A stretch of 64,000 nt of DNA from Chloroflexota bacterium (GTDB taxonomy: Bacteria; Chloroflexota; Anaerolineae; UBA4142; SHND01). The stretch spans positions 124,001-188,000 of the forward strand of contig SHND01000059.1 of assembly GCA_004295045.1 (NCBI GenBank). Reading direction: 5' to 3'. The position numbers were made by a program, and so were the translations under genes. Below the pieces are notes generated by a model, which was not told where the DNA came from, did not search any database, and saw nothing but the letters and a program-made list of their open reading frames with translations. The stretch's first letter is position 1. Each line of letters opens with the position of its first letter. This document shows positions 16,821 through 25,571 of this stretch, in pieces.

Positions 16821-17870
16821 ATGTCAGTCAACACCACCCCGGTACCCCAGGTGCCGATGGATGTAAAGAAAATCGAAGTCAAACACCCGAGCGCGGCAAA
16901 GATGGAGCAGGTGCTGTTCGAGGTGAAAAAGATGATCGTCGGGCAAGACCACTTGCTCGAACGATTGCTGGTCGGATTGCTCGCGCGCGGACATATTCTG
17001 GTCGAAGGCGTACCCGGACTTGCAAAAACGTTAGCGATCAAATCACTCGCCGATTCCATTGGCGGTGAATTCAAACGCATTCAGTTCACGCCCGATCTCG
17101 TCCCCGCCGATCTGGTTGGCACGCGCATTTACAATCAAAAGAGCGGCGAATTCAACACCTCACTCGGTCCTGTTTTCACCAACCTCTTGCTCGCGGACGA
17201 AATCAACCGCGCGCCCGCCAAAGTGCAAAGCGCGCTCTTGGAAGTGATGCAAGAACGCCAAGTCACAATTGGCGGCACCACTTACAAAGTGCCAAATCCT
17301 TTTCTCGTGATGGCGACGCAAAATCCGATCGAGACGGAAGGCACCTACCCGCTGCCCGAAGCACAAGTAGACCGCTTTATGATGAAGGTATTGGTTGGCT
17401 ATCCATCTGACCGCGAAGAATTTGTGATCGTGGAACGCATGACGAGCGCGCTCATGCCGATTACCAAAGTTTTGACGCCGGACGAATTGCTCATGCTCCA
17501 GCGCGAGACGGACAAAGCGTACGTGGATCCCGCGTTGATTGAATACGCGGTGCGAATTGTGACCGCCACACGCGAACCGAAAAAATACCAGCTCGCCGAT
17601 TTGCAAAAATACATTGCGTTCGGCGCAAGCCCCCGCGCCTCCATCAATTTGATTCTAACGGGACGCGCGTTGGCGATGGTACGCGGACGACAATATGTTT
17701 TGCCGCAAGATGTGTATGACATGGTGTTTGACGTGCTGCGTCATCGCATGGTGCTGACATACGAAGCGTTGTCCGACGGCATCACCTCCGACAAGATCAT
17801 TGCCAAAGTGATGGACAAGATTCCAATACCGGTAATTCCGCAACCCGAAAAATTTCCGGTGAACGCGTAG
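16821..17870 (+). CDS. MoxR-family AAA+ ATPase
   Basis: The 349-residue ATPase has a Walker A-type loop EGVPGLAKT (62-70), Walker B LLLADEINRAP, sensor sequence MATQNPIETEGTYPLPEAQVDRF and a C-terminal lid. MoxR ATPases work as chaperones that assemble or activate partner proteins, often with VWA proteins. The two genes that follow (DUF58 and a BatA-like VWA protein) are the standard partners, so this is a complete MoxR-DUF58-VWA set. Confidence 0.93.
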   Translation: MSVNTTPVPQVPMDVKKIEVKHPSAAKMEQVLFEVKKMIVGQDHLLERLLVGLLARGHILVEGVPGLAKTLAIKSLADSIGGEFKRIQFTPDLVPADLVGTRIYNQKSGEFNTSLGPVFTNLLLADEINRAPAKVQSALLEVMQERQVTIGGTTYKVPNPFLVMATQNPIETEGTYPLPEAQVDRFMMKVLVGYPSDREEFVIVERMTSALMPITKVLTPDELLMLQRETDKAYVDPALIEYAVRIVTATREPKKYQLADLQKYIAFGASPRASINLILTGRALAMVRGRQYVLPQDVYDMVFDVLRHRMVLTYEALSDGITSDKIIAKVMDKIPIPVIPQPEKFPVNA

Positions 17871-17951
17871 GGAAAGCTGAAAGTTTCATGCTAAAAGTTC
17901 AAAATGTTCGATTTCACTTTTAGCTGTTCACTTTTTGCTTTTCGCTTTCTT

Positions 17952-18857
17952 ATGTCTCTAGCTACTCCGGAACGTCTCTTACAGCGTCTCGACTGGACGG
18001 TGATTCGTCGGCTCGATGGCGTCTTGCAAGGCGAATATCGTTCGCTCTTTACGGGCGCGGGTTTGGATTTGGCGGAAATCCGCGAATACACGTCCGAAGA
18101 CGATATTCGTTATATGGACTGGAATGTGACGGCGCGCATGGGCTCGCCGTACGTGCGACAGTATCACGAAGATCGTGAAATCAATGCGTGGTTCTTGCTC
18201 GACCTTTCTCCGTCAGTGGATTTTGGCACGGTGAACGCGTTGAAACGCGATTACTTGATCGAATTCGTCGGTGTCATGTCGCGGCTGCTGACGCGGCACG
18301 GCAATCGCGTCGGCGCAATTTTTTACGGCTCGCATGTGGACAAAGTGATTCCTGCATCGGGCGGCAAACTCCAAGTCTTGCGCTTGATCAACGATTTACA
18401 AAAAGAACCAAAACTTGCACGCGCGCCATTTACGAGTCTCAGTACCTTGCTCGCTGCCGCAAATAATTTCATCCGTCGCCGTTCGCTCGTCTTTATCGTT
18501 TCCGATTTCATTAGCGAACCGGGGTGGGACAAACCGCTGCGGCTCATGACCCAAAAACACGAAGTGTTAACGGTGCGCTTGTGGGACCCGCGCGAAGTGG
18601 AGCTTCCCGATATTGGGATGGTGGTGATCGAGGACGCGGAAACGGGCGAGCAGCTTTTTGTAGATACGCACGACAAAAAATTCCGCGAACGTTTTACCAA
18701 AGCGGCGCAAAAACGCGAACAAGAGGTCAACGCCGCGTTCAAACGCGCGGGGGTGGATGCATTGTCTCTTTCAACGGAAGAAGATTTAGTTAAAGCGATC
18801 TTGCGTTTTGCAAATTTGCGCAAGGAAAGAAAGGCACATCCCGCCAAGGGATTTTGA
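17952..18857 (+). CDS. DUF58 protein of a MoxR/Bat cluster
   Basis: The 301-residue protein has the DUF58 hallmark REYTSEDDIRYMDWNVTAR (about 40-58), followed by a VWA-like fold (WFLLDLSPSVDFG). It is soluble, and its role with MoxR is not defined biochemically. Codons upstream of ATG 17952 come from a repetitive spacer (TTTTAGCTGTTCACTTTTTGC), so that start is preferred. It lies between the MoxR ATPase and the VWA protein, in the same orientation. Confidence 0.9.
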   Translation: MSLATPERLLQRLDWTVIRRLDGVLQGEYRSLFTGAGLDLAEIREYTSEDDIRYMDWNVTARMGSPYVRQYHEDREINAWFLLDLSPSVDFGTVNALKRDYLIEFVGVMSRLLTRHGNRVGAIFYGSHVDKVIPASGGKLQVLRLINDLQKEPKLARAPFTSLSTLLAAANNFIRRRSLVFIVSDFISEPGWDKPLRLMTQKHEVLTVRLWDPREVELPDIGMVVIEDAETGEQLFVDTHDKKFRERFTKAAQKREQEVNAAFKRAGVDALSLSTEEDLVKAILRFANLRKERKAHPAKGF

Positions 18858-18865
18858 GGATCTAT

Positions 18866-18945
18866 GATTTGAGATTTTTGATTTATGATTGGCGCGCAGA
18901 ATGACGCCACAATCATAAATCACCAATCAGAAATCAGAAATAGCT
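18866..18945. repeat. GATTTATGATTG hairpin built of AATCA words
   Basis: GATTTATGATTG and CAATCATAAATC face each other as a hairpin around an approximately 18-nt loop, flanked by ATTTGAGATTTTTG and AATCAGAAATCAGAAAT words. Closely similar words recur at 54633-54668 and 56140-56175 near csx15 and cas1. Confidence 0.65.
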
Positions 18946-19962
18946 ATGAGTTTCATCTGGCCCTTTATGCTGGCGCTGCTGCTGCTGATTCCACTTTTGA
19001 TCGTGGTGTACATTTTGTTGCAGCGGCGTCGGCAAAAATATGCGCTGCGCTATGCATCGCTTTCGTTGGTCAAAGAAGCGTTGGGACGCGGACCCGGCTG
19101 GCGGCGCCATGTTCCCGCCGCGCTCTTTCTCATCGCGCTCACCTTTATGATCATTGCGTTGGCGCGTCCCCAAGCGACCACGCTCGTCCCTTCCGCCGAA
19201 GGAACAATCATTTTGGCGATTGATGTTTCAGGCAGCATGATGGCGACGGACTTGCAGCCGAATCGGATGGAAGCGGCAAAAGCTGCCGCGCGCGCGTTTG
19301 TGGAAAAGCAGCCCGAAACAGTCCAAGTCGGCATCGTCTCTTTCAGCGATAACGCGTTCGTCGTACAGCCGCCCACCGATGACAAGGACGCGCTGTTAGC
19401 GGCGATCAGCCGTTTGAATTGGCAGCGCGGCACTGCCATTGGACGCGGGCTCGTCGCCTCGCTCGAAGCGATTGCGGAAAAAACGGGGCAGGGCGGCGAA
19501 ATCAATTTGAATCCGGACGAACAGAATAATAGCGCCGAACCGCAGCCGACGCCAATGCCCAAAGGCAAATATCAAAATGCGATCATCGTGTTGTTGACCG
19601 ATGGGGAAAACAATCAGTGGCCCGAACCGGTTGATATTGCGCAGATCGCGTCGGATCGCGGCATCCGCGTCTACACCGTTGGCGTTGGAAGTGAAGAGGG
19701 CGCGATTGTGCGCATTCAAGGACGCGCCATTCGCACGCGGCTCGACGAACAAACACTGCGCACCATCTCGGAAATGACGGATGGAATTTACTATAACGCG
19801 CAGACGGAAAGCGATCTCGTCAAAGTGTATGAAAATCTTTCGACGAATCTGGTGCTCAAAACCGACAAGACCGAAGTCACCGCGTATGTGACCGCCATCG
19901 CGGCTGCCTTTGCGCTTCTCGCCGGATTCTTTTCGCTCCTGTGGTTCAATCGCCTGCCGTAA
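18946..19962 (+). CDS. BatA-like VWA membrane protein
   Basis: The 338-residue protein has two N-terminal membrane helices (about 6-25 and 57-73) and an outer VWA domain with the MIDAS motif DVSGSM starting at Asp93. A C-terminal helix lies at about 316-333. This is the BatA layout. It contains a Gln/Pro-rich loop (about 190-205). It closes the MoxR-DUF58-VWA operon and is followed by a bidirectional terminator. Confidence 0.9.
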   Translation: MSFIWPFMLALLLLIPLLIVVYILLQRRRQKYALRYASLSLVKEALGRGPGWRRHVPAALFLIALTFMIIALARPQATTLVPSAEGTIILAIDVSGSMMATDLQPNRMEAAKAAARAFVEKQPETVQVGIVSFSDNAFVVQPPTDDKDALLAAISRLNWQRGTAIGRGLVASLEAIAEKTGQGGEINLNPDEQNNSAEPQPTPMPKGKYQNAIIVLLTDGENNQWPEPVDIAQIASDRGIRVYTVGVGSEEGAIVRIQGRAIRTRLDEQTLRTISEMTDGIYYNAQTESDLVKVYENLSTNLVLKTDKTEVTAYVTAIAAAFALLAGFFSLLWFNRLP

Positions 19963-19983
19963 CGCAAAATTTATCTGCTATAA

Positions 19984-20017
19984 AAAATCTCCGCAAATTT
20001 TCGCGGAGATTTTTTTT
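19984..20017. terminator. Bidirectional intrinsic terminator
   Basis: AATCTCCGC (19986-19994) pairs with GCGGAGATT (20003-20011). There is an A-run on the left and a T-run on the right, so it can stop the BatA transcript and also the convergent response-regulator transcript. Confidence 0.85.
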
Positions 20018-20073
20018 TGGAATGCGCGGTTGACGCTGCACTTGCGCGCACTTTTGTTGACGGCGCCGCCAAA

Positions 20074-20730
20074 TCACGCGCCGCGCGATGTGCCAATTCC
20101 TTTTTCGCGCGCGTAGAGCGCGGCTTGCGTACGATTTGCCAGATGCAGCTTGTCCAAGATGGCGCGGACGTGCGTCGTAACCGTACGCACAGAAACAGAA
20201 AGCTGGTTCGCAATTTCCGCGTTGGTCATGCCGAGCGCGAGACAATTCAATACCTCCAGCTCGCGCGCGGTGAGGGGTTCGACCGCCGACGTTTGGTTCG
20301 ACGCTTGCTTGACTTCCATCAACACTTTCATCGCGATGGTGGGATGCAGCGCGCTTTCCCCTTGATGCACATATCGAATTGCCTCTAATAAATCTTTCGG
20401 CGATGAATCTTTGAGCAAAAGTCCAGTGGCGCCGGCTTTGATCGCGGCAAAGACATGATCATCGTCAGGAAAAGAGGTCAGCACGACGACGCGCGTGGGA
20501 GAACCCGCTTGATTGAGTTCACGAATTGCGCTCATCCCATCTTGCACAGGCATTTGCAAATCCATGATCACAATATCGGGTTGGTGTGTCTTGACGAGCG
20601 CAACGGCTTCCGCCCCATTCGTCGCTTCGCCAAGCAGCTCCATGTCCGGTTGCGTTTTGATAACGGTACGCAGACCGCGTCGTACGATAGGGTGATCATC
20701 GGCGATAACAATCCGAATTTTCGCTGTCAT
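20074..20730 (-). CDS. NarL/FixJ-type response regulator with LuxR HTH
   Basis: The 218-residue protein has a receiver domain (acidic ADD at 10-12, phospho-acceptor Asp57 in VIMDLQMP, KD in LLLKDSSP). A LuxR-type HTH follows (LTARELEVLNCLALGMTNAEIANQLSVSVRTVTTHV). It is the partner of the histidine kinase encoded 54 bp upstream on the same strand. The C-terminal HTH reads directly onto the terminator region. Confidence 0.95.
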   Translation of the reverse strand: MTAKIRIVIADDHPIVRRGLRTVIKTQPDMELLGEATNGAEAVALVKTHQPDIVIMDLQMPVQDGMSAIRELNQAGSPTRVVVLTSFPDDDHVFAAIKAGATGLLLKDSSPKDLLEAIRYVHQGESALHPTIAMKVLMEVKQASNQTSAVEPLTARELEVLNCLALGMTNAEIANQLSVSVRTVTTHVRAILDKLHLANRTQAALYAREKGIGTSRGA

Positions 20731-20784
20731 ATTTCACCTTCAAGCATCCGCCGCTCTGACGGCATGGATTGAATTGCAAACTTT

Positions 20785-23271
20785 TTAGCCCTCTGTGTCA
20801 AATGTTTCAAACGTCATTTGCAAATGTACTCGCGTACCTTCAGCTTGAACCGAGTGAATGGTGAGATTTGCGCCGATGAGCTGTGCGCGGGCATACATGT
20901 TTCGCAAACCCATGCCCTCCGAAACCTGCTCCGGCGCAAACCCACTACCGTTGTCATGGACAACGAGATCGAGATGGTGATTTTGCTTTGTCAACTGGAT
21001 CTGAACAGCCGTCGCATGGGCATGACGCAGCGCATTGTTGAGCGCTTCCTGAACGATAAAGTACAATTCTTCTTGCACAAGCAAAGGCAAATTGTCCAGA
21101 TCGCCTATGGTGTACAATTGCGCTTGAATGCCCACGCGTCGCTCCACCGCTTTCAACCGCTGTTGAATCGCGCCACTCAATCCGATCTCATTCAAGACCG
21201 GTGAGCGCAGTTGATAAAGCATCAGCCGCATCTCTCCCAACGCCTGCTGTCCCAAATCTGCGAGTTCGCCAAAATATTTGGCAAGCACACTGCGGTCGAG
21301 CTCGGTTTGCTCCGCTTCCATTCCCCAGCCACCCGCGAGCAGGACGATGCTGTAGAGCAGCTGTGTTACCGAATCGTGCAACTCGCGCGCGAGCCGCTCG
21401 CGCTCGCTGGCAATCGCCGTCGCCTGCGCTTGTTGATAGAGACGCGCGTTTTCAATCGCCGTCGCCAGCGCGCTTCCAACCGTTTCCGCCAAGCTCGTCT
21501 TTTCTTCCGTCATCAACATATCGGCGCGTGTCGAACTCAAAATCAAAATACCGGTGACAACTCCGCTCACGCGCAGCGGAACAAAAAACAAACAGCGCGC
21601 TTGAAAATGAATGATCAGATCGCGCAGCCCGCGCAAGCGCAAGTCCGTTTGCGCGTTGGGGACAAAGAGCGGGGCATTCGCGTCAACCACTTGGGCAAGA
21701 ATGGGTGCGTTATCTGTCGTAAAACTACGTCCGGCAAGCGCCGCCGCGTCGGGCAAGTCGGGAAAACTGACCAAGATGCGAAGCGACTGGCTCGCTTGAT
21801 CGATTTCGCCGATGGCAGTTGCGCTAACCTCAAAAAGATGCGTAACATTCTCCGCCACCAGCGCCAGCGCGGGAATGAGGTTTGTTACCGTACTAATGGT
21901 CTTGGCAATTTCATTCAGCGCCGACAATTCTTGAACGCGATGCTTGAGCGCTGCTTCCGTGCGACGACGTTCGGCAAGTTCCGCTTGCGCTTGCGTGGTG
22001 CGCGCCGCGACCAATTCTTCAAGATGCAGACGATACGTTGTGATTTCCGCTTGCGTGCGGCGCTGTTCCGTCACGTCGCGCAGAATGCCTTGATAGCCGG
22101 ACAAGCCGCGTTCTTGGTCCTGCCAAAACGTACTCGTAATTAGCGCAGTGAGGATGGTTTGCTCTTTGGTGCGCATTCGCGCTTCAAAGTCCGCCACAAA
22201 ATTTGCCTGCTCGAGCGTTCGCTGAAATCGTTCATAGTCGGCGGTGACCTCGAATAAATCACACAGTTTCAAATGCGCCAATTCTGCGCGCGTATAACCG
22301 AATAAATTCAAGCCCGCGTGATTCAAATCCAAAATCTCGCCCGTGCGCGTGGTAATAAAGATCGCGTCGAGCGAATCTCGAAAGAGGGAACGGTATTGAC
22401 GTTCGCTGTAGGCGAGACTTGCATTGGCGCTTTGCATTTCGGCGCGCTGCAAATTGATTCGGTCCGCGAGCGCCAGCGACCAAAAAAGAACGAGCGCCGC
22501 CAGAGCGACGAGCAGCAAATTATTCGTTGAAAGAGGGAATGGTAAAAATCCAAACTCGGACAGGATAAAAAGCAAGGCGGCAATCAATGGCACAAGCCAG
22601 CTCGCCAAGAAAAGACGCGTGGGACGGTATCCCGCGCGCCACACCCACCAACTCGAAATCAAAATCAGCGCGCTTTCGCACACGGCGATCAAACCGAGCA
22701 GCAGTGCGTTTGTGAACGGAACAAGCAATGCGCCGGCAAGAATCGCCACTTGCAGAATGTTAAACGCGCGATTCAGTTTCGGCGCGCGTTTTGCGAGTTC
22801 AAGGAACGTTGTGGTGAAAAGGGATGCGGCAAACATTGCAAACAAGAGAGAGTATTTTACGATCCAATCATTCGCGCTTGGCGACCATAAAAATTCCTGT
22901 CCTAGTCCATCGCTCGCTAATTTGCTGCCGACGAACCCAAGAATCACCAGAGTCAGATACAAGTAAACCGGTTCGCGCAGCGAGATAAAAAGAAAAAGGT
23001 TATAGCCGGCGAGAACGAGCATGACGCCATAAAAGAGACCCGCCGCGAGCAAATCCGTAGGAATCAATTGTGCCAAACTTTCCATCGTGGGAATTTCCGG
23101 CGGCAGGCCCATCGCATACGGCAATTCGATACGCACATCGTCAGATTGTGCTTGAGCAGCAAAAGGCGCGAAACGTTCCGGCATTGTGTCTTGCGCCAGA
23201 GCGACGCGTACAACGCCAAAGATGAGGAGCGCAAAAAGCAAGCCGCCAAGAAATCTTTTCAAAATTAGCAT
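20785..23271 (-). CDS. Membrane sensor histidine kinase: 7TM, PAS, GAF, HisKA_3
   Basis: The 828-residue protein has a signal-like N-terminus, a seven-helix 7TMR-DISM-type membrane region (about 75-270) and a PAS domain (YRSLFRDSLDAIFITTRTGEILDLN, about 293-410). A coiled coil and a GAF domain follow (about 450-600). The NarX-type H-box is ERERLARELHDSVTQLL (about 625-641), followed by a HATPase with DNGSGF. It should phosphorylate the LuxR-type regulator downstream. The short outer N-terminal part suggests sensing in the membrane or through PAS/GAF. It is divergent from a flavodoxin-like gene, with paired operator-like boxes between. Confidence 0.92.
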   Translation of the reverse strand: MLILKRFLGGLLFALLIFGVVRVALAQDTMPERFAPFAAQAQSDDVRIELPYAMGLPPEIPTMESLAQLIPTDLLAAGLFYGVMLVLAGYNLFLFISLREPVYLYLTLVILGFVGSKLASDGLGQEFLWSPSANDWIVKYSLLFAMFAASLFTTTFLELAKRAPKLNRAFNILQVAILAGALLVPFTNALLLGLIAVCESALILISSWWVWRAGYRPTRLFLASWLVPLIAALLFILSEFGFLPFPLSTNNLLLVALAALVLFWSLALADRINLQRAEMQSANASLAYSERQYRSLFRDSLDAIFITTRTGEILDLNHAGLNLFGYTRAELAHLKLCDLFEVTADYERFQRTLEQANFVADFEARMRTKEQTILTALITSTFWQDQERGLSGYQGILRDVTEQRRTQAEITTYRLHLEELVAARTTQAQAELAERRRTEAALKHRVQELSALNEIAKTISTVTNLIPALALVAENVTHLFEVSATAIGEIDQASQSLRILVSFPDLPDAAALAGRSFTTDNAPILAQVVDANAPLFVPNAQTDLRLRGLRDLIIHFQARCLFFVPLRVSGVVTGILILSSTRADMLMTEEKTSLAETVGSALATAIENARLYQQAQATAIASERERLARELHDSVTQLLYSIVLLAGGWGMEAEQTELDRSVLAKYFGELADLGQQALGEMRLMLYQLRSPVLNEIGLSGAIQQRLKAVERRVGIQAQLYTIGDLDNLPLLVQEELYFIVQEALNNALRHAHATAVQIQLTKQNHHLDLVVHDNGSGFAPEQVSEGMGLRNMYARAQLIGANLTIHSVQAEGTRVHLQMTFETFDTEG

Positions 23272-23355
23272 GGCTGGTCAGAGATTGCATCGAGATTCTA
23301 ACACGAATACAGAACGAGCCGCGACGAATTGTATTCCTTTCATGAGAAATTGTCG

Positions 23356-23392
23356 CTTCCATCTTTGGAAGTGTTGCTTCCATTTTTGGAAG
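23356..23392. promoter_or_regulatory. Two CTTCCA-N4-TGGAAG boxes, likely regulator sites
   Basis: The palindromes at 23356-23371 and 23377-23392 are CTTCCATCTTTGGAAG and the same with ATTT in place of ATCT. Their starts are 21 bp apart, two helical turns. They lie between the divergent kinase gene (start 23271) and the flavodoxin-like gene (start 23539). They are probable binding sites of a dimeric regulator, with the adjacent LuxR-type regulator the first candidate. Confidence 0.6.
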
Positions 23393-23538
23393 GACAAAAT
23401 CGGACTTTTGTGTGATGCAATGTACGGCTGGACGTGTTATCTTTACCAATGTTCTAGTCGGTCTTGACCACATCTGAATTTTTTATCTCATGCATCGCCC
23501 AAATCAATGTCCCGATTTGGTCCATGTATTTTTTCAAA

Positions 23539-24030
23539 ATGAATATTCTAATTTTGATTGACCAAACCACCGATCCTTTGAAACTTTTTAGCAAAACGCT
23601 TGCCTCTTCCCTCGCGGGCAATCACTCCACGCGCATCGTTCCCGCGATGGATGCGACCGTCGCAGATTGGAATCGCGCAGACTGCGTCCTGCTCGGGTTC
23701 ACCTATTCGAGTGCGCACCCCGTCATTGAAATCGAAACCTTCCTCGCATCCCAATCTCCCGAAAACATGGTTGGCAAAAACATTGCCATCTTTCAAGTTC
23801 AGTCGCACGAGGATGCGCCGTTATCTGCCGCGTACGGTTATGGCTTGACACGCCGTTTGGGCGATCAGGGCGTATCGCTGTTGGGCTCGCCAATTGTTTT
23901 CTTTTGTGATGGAGCCGCAGCCCACGACAGAGAGGGCGAGCTGATGCGTGTTTCGCAATGGACGTCACGCATTGTCAAGGGCTACATCCCACCGAACCTG
24001 AATTCTTGGCGCTTCGCCAGAGGAAATTAG
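23539..24030 (+). CDS. Flavodoxin-like protein (tentative)
   Basis: The 163-residue protein begins MNILILIDQTTDPLKLFSKTLASSL, a strand followed by a Thr/Asp loop and helix as in flavodoxins. It continues ADCVLLGFTYSSAHPVIEIETFL and NIAIFQVQ, alternating strands and helices. The FMN-binding loop is not canonical, so cofactor binding is uncertain. ATG 23539 was chosen because the earlier frame lacks family resemblance. It is divergent from the histidine kinase and may be its target. Confidence 0.5.
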   Translation: MNILILIDQTTDPLKLFSKTLASSLAGNHSTRIVPAMDATVADWNRADCVLLGFTYSSAHPVIEIETFLASQSPENMVGKNIAIFQVQSHEDAPLSAAYGYGLTRRLGDQGVSLLGSPIVFFCDGAAAHDREGELMRVSQWTSRIVKGYIPPNLNSWRFARGN

Positions 24031-24127
24031 CGCGCACTTGCTTGCACACAACAACTCTTTTGAAAAGAAAAACTTGACTTGCCGCTTTCAATCCCCGCGC
24101 GACTATAGGTCAACGGAAGATGAAAAT

Positions 24128-24490
24128 ATGACGATTGCGATTTCCTCGGCACATGAATTGAATTCTTCAGACGGATTGAACGGGGTTTATATTAGCAAAA
24201 ACTTGCCTGCCACCAGCACCGCCGCGCGGAATCTCACGCTGATTCTGAGCGAAGACGGCACGGCGGCAATGACAACCGAATTTGTCGGCAAGGGAACGCT
24301 AATCGAACGCGGCGCGTGGCGCGCAAAAGGCAAGCGCGCAGAAATTACCTGGACCGAGTTGGATGGGGCGGATATTAACTTGCGAATGATTTTTGAACTG
24401 CGCGAGAATGAGCTGGTTTTTATCGGACCCGATCCAAACGCGTTCGGCGCGTTGGAAATTCGGCTCTACCGTGTGTCAGCAATGAAATAG
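24128..24490 (+). CDS. Small NlpE-like beta-barrel protein (tentative)
   Basis: The 120-residue protein has no signal peptide. The pattern NGVYISKNLPATSTAARNLTLILSEDG, then GKGTLIERGAWRAKGKRAEITW and ELVFIG, resembles the N-terminal barrel of NlpE-type or META-like proteins. The CXXC normally found in NlpE is absent. The start is ATG 24128; the upstream open stretch is not supported. It is followed by a bidirectional terminator. Confidence 0.5.
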   Translation: MTIAISSAHELNSSDGLNGVYISKNLPATSTAARNLTLILSEDGTAAMTTEFVGKGTLIERGAWRAKGKRAEITWTELDGADINLRMIFELRENELVFIGPDPNAFGALEIRLYRVSAMK

Positions 24491-24544
24491 AAGGAATACT
24501 CGGGGCTTGACAACTAGCGACTAGATCAGCCAAACACAGCAGAC

Positions 24545-24583
24545 CAAAAAAGAGGAAAGCGAATATGCTTTCCTCTTTTTTTA
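24545..24583. terminator. Bidirectional intrinsic terminator
   Basis: GAGGAAAGC (24552-24560) pairs with GCTTTCCTC (24567-24575) around GAATAT. It has an A-run on the left and TTTTTTT on the right. It serves the plus-strand NlpE-like gene and the minus-strand NTF2-like gene. Confidence 0.85.
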
Positions 24584-24591
24584 TTTTCCGA

Positions 24592-25031
24592 TTATGTTTT
24601 TGGCAGCGCGACGCCCATTTGGGTCAGGATGCCAGCCACGCCGCCATTTGGCAATGGCTCGACACGCCATTCGGTGATACGTCCCTTTTGGACATCTACC
24701 TCAACGTGTTCTGTTGGATTCGCAATCGCGTTGCCGGTGGCGGCTACACGCGGCCAACCCGGCATTGGCGGATTGAATTCGCCTGTGTGCGTCCCCGTGA
24801 CTTTGACGGTTCCGCTGGTGTGTGTGCCATTCGATTTTGACGGCGCATAATTCATTCGCAAATCGGGCATTGCCGCCGCGAGCGCGCGATGCACGCCAAT
24901 CCATTGCTCGGCGGAAAACGGCTGGGGCACCGCACCGTTGAATTTGAAATCGTCCGCCAAGAGCGCGCGCACGCCGTCCCCCATGCAAACTCGGCGGCGC
25001 CTTCCAGTTCAGGCGGACCCGTCACGCGCAT
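24592..25031 (-). pseudogene. NTF2/SnoaL-like protein, frameshifted in a G-run
   Basis: From ATG 25031 the frame reads MRVTGPPELEGAAEFAW, then leaves the coding frame. The following frame reads GDGVRALLADDFKFNGAVPQ and on to ILTQMGVALPKT, a typical SnoaL/NTF2 cone fold of about 145 residues. The join falls in a run of five G (minus strand, about 24981-24985); one more G would restore EFAWGDGVRALL. The start overlaps the receiver gene stop as TGAGATG, so it was once coupled. It is either a sequencing error, a recent lesion or a phase-variable tract. If the downstream ATG at 24984 were used, the first helix would be lost. Confidence 0.7.
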
Positions 25032-25032
25032 C

Positions 25033-25392
25033 TCACGCGCGGCGCAAGTGGGAACGAATGCGCGCCAACAATTCGCGCAGCGCAAACGGTTTTGTCATGA
25101 AATCGTCCGCGCCAAGTTCCAGTCCAATCACTTTATCCGCTTCTTCGGTAGACGCGCTCGTCAAAATAACCGGGGCGTTCGAGATGCGGCGAAAGGCGGA
25201 CAAGAACTGAAAACCATTTGAACGCGGCGGGGTGACATCACAAAGCACCAACTTCGGTTTGACGCGTTCTGCAATTTCAAGCGGAGTTTCCCCATTGTTT
25301 GCCGCCACAATGAAATATCCCTGCGCGCTCAGAAAATCCTGAATCATCGCGCGCACTTGGACATTTTCCTCCACAACCAATATCGTCTCCAT
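25033..25392 (-). CDS. Single-domain response regulator (CheY-like receiver)
   Basis: The 119-residue receiver has acidic residues EEN (8-10), phospho-acceptor Asp52 in VLCDVTPP, Thr/Ser at 79-80 and Lys101 in MTKPF. There is no output domain; the protein stops right after LRRA. It is therefore a phosphorelay or protein-protein switch. It is divergent from the MacA-like gene (180-bp gap) and coupled to the broken NTF2-like gene. Confidence 0.88.
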   Translation of the reverse strand: METILVVEENVQVRAMIQDFLSAQGYFIVAANNGETPLEIAERVKPKLVLCDVTPPRSNGFQFLSAFRRISNAPVILTSASTEEADKVIGLELGADDFMTKPFALRELLARIRSHLRRA

Positions 25393-25571
25393 ATTCTCCT
25401 TTCGCCAAATTTATTTTCAAGCTCAAAGTAGCAAGCGCATGTTCAAAAGATGTAAAGAGCCTGTGTAGTTTTTTCTTTCCAAATTCACATCCCCTGAACA
25501 ACTCCTGAACACTAAAAATTTACACTGCTCATAGTTCGATACGAACACACAAAATGTTCAAGGAGAAAAAC

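Noticed and set aside
21211..22143. 310-codon plus-strand frame inside the histidine kinase gene
   Set aside because: It is opposite the GAF and PAS regions of a clear kinase, and its composition is that of a shadow frame.
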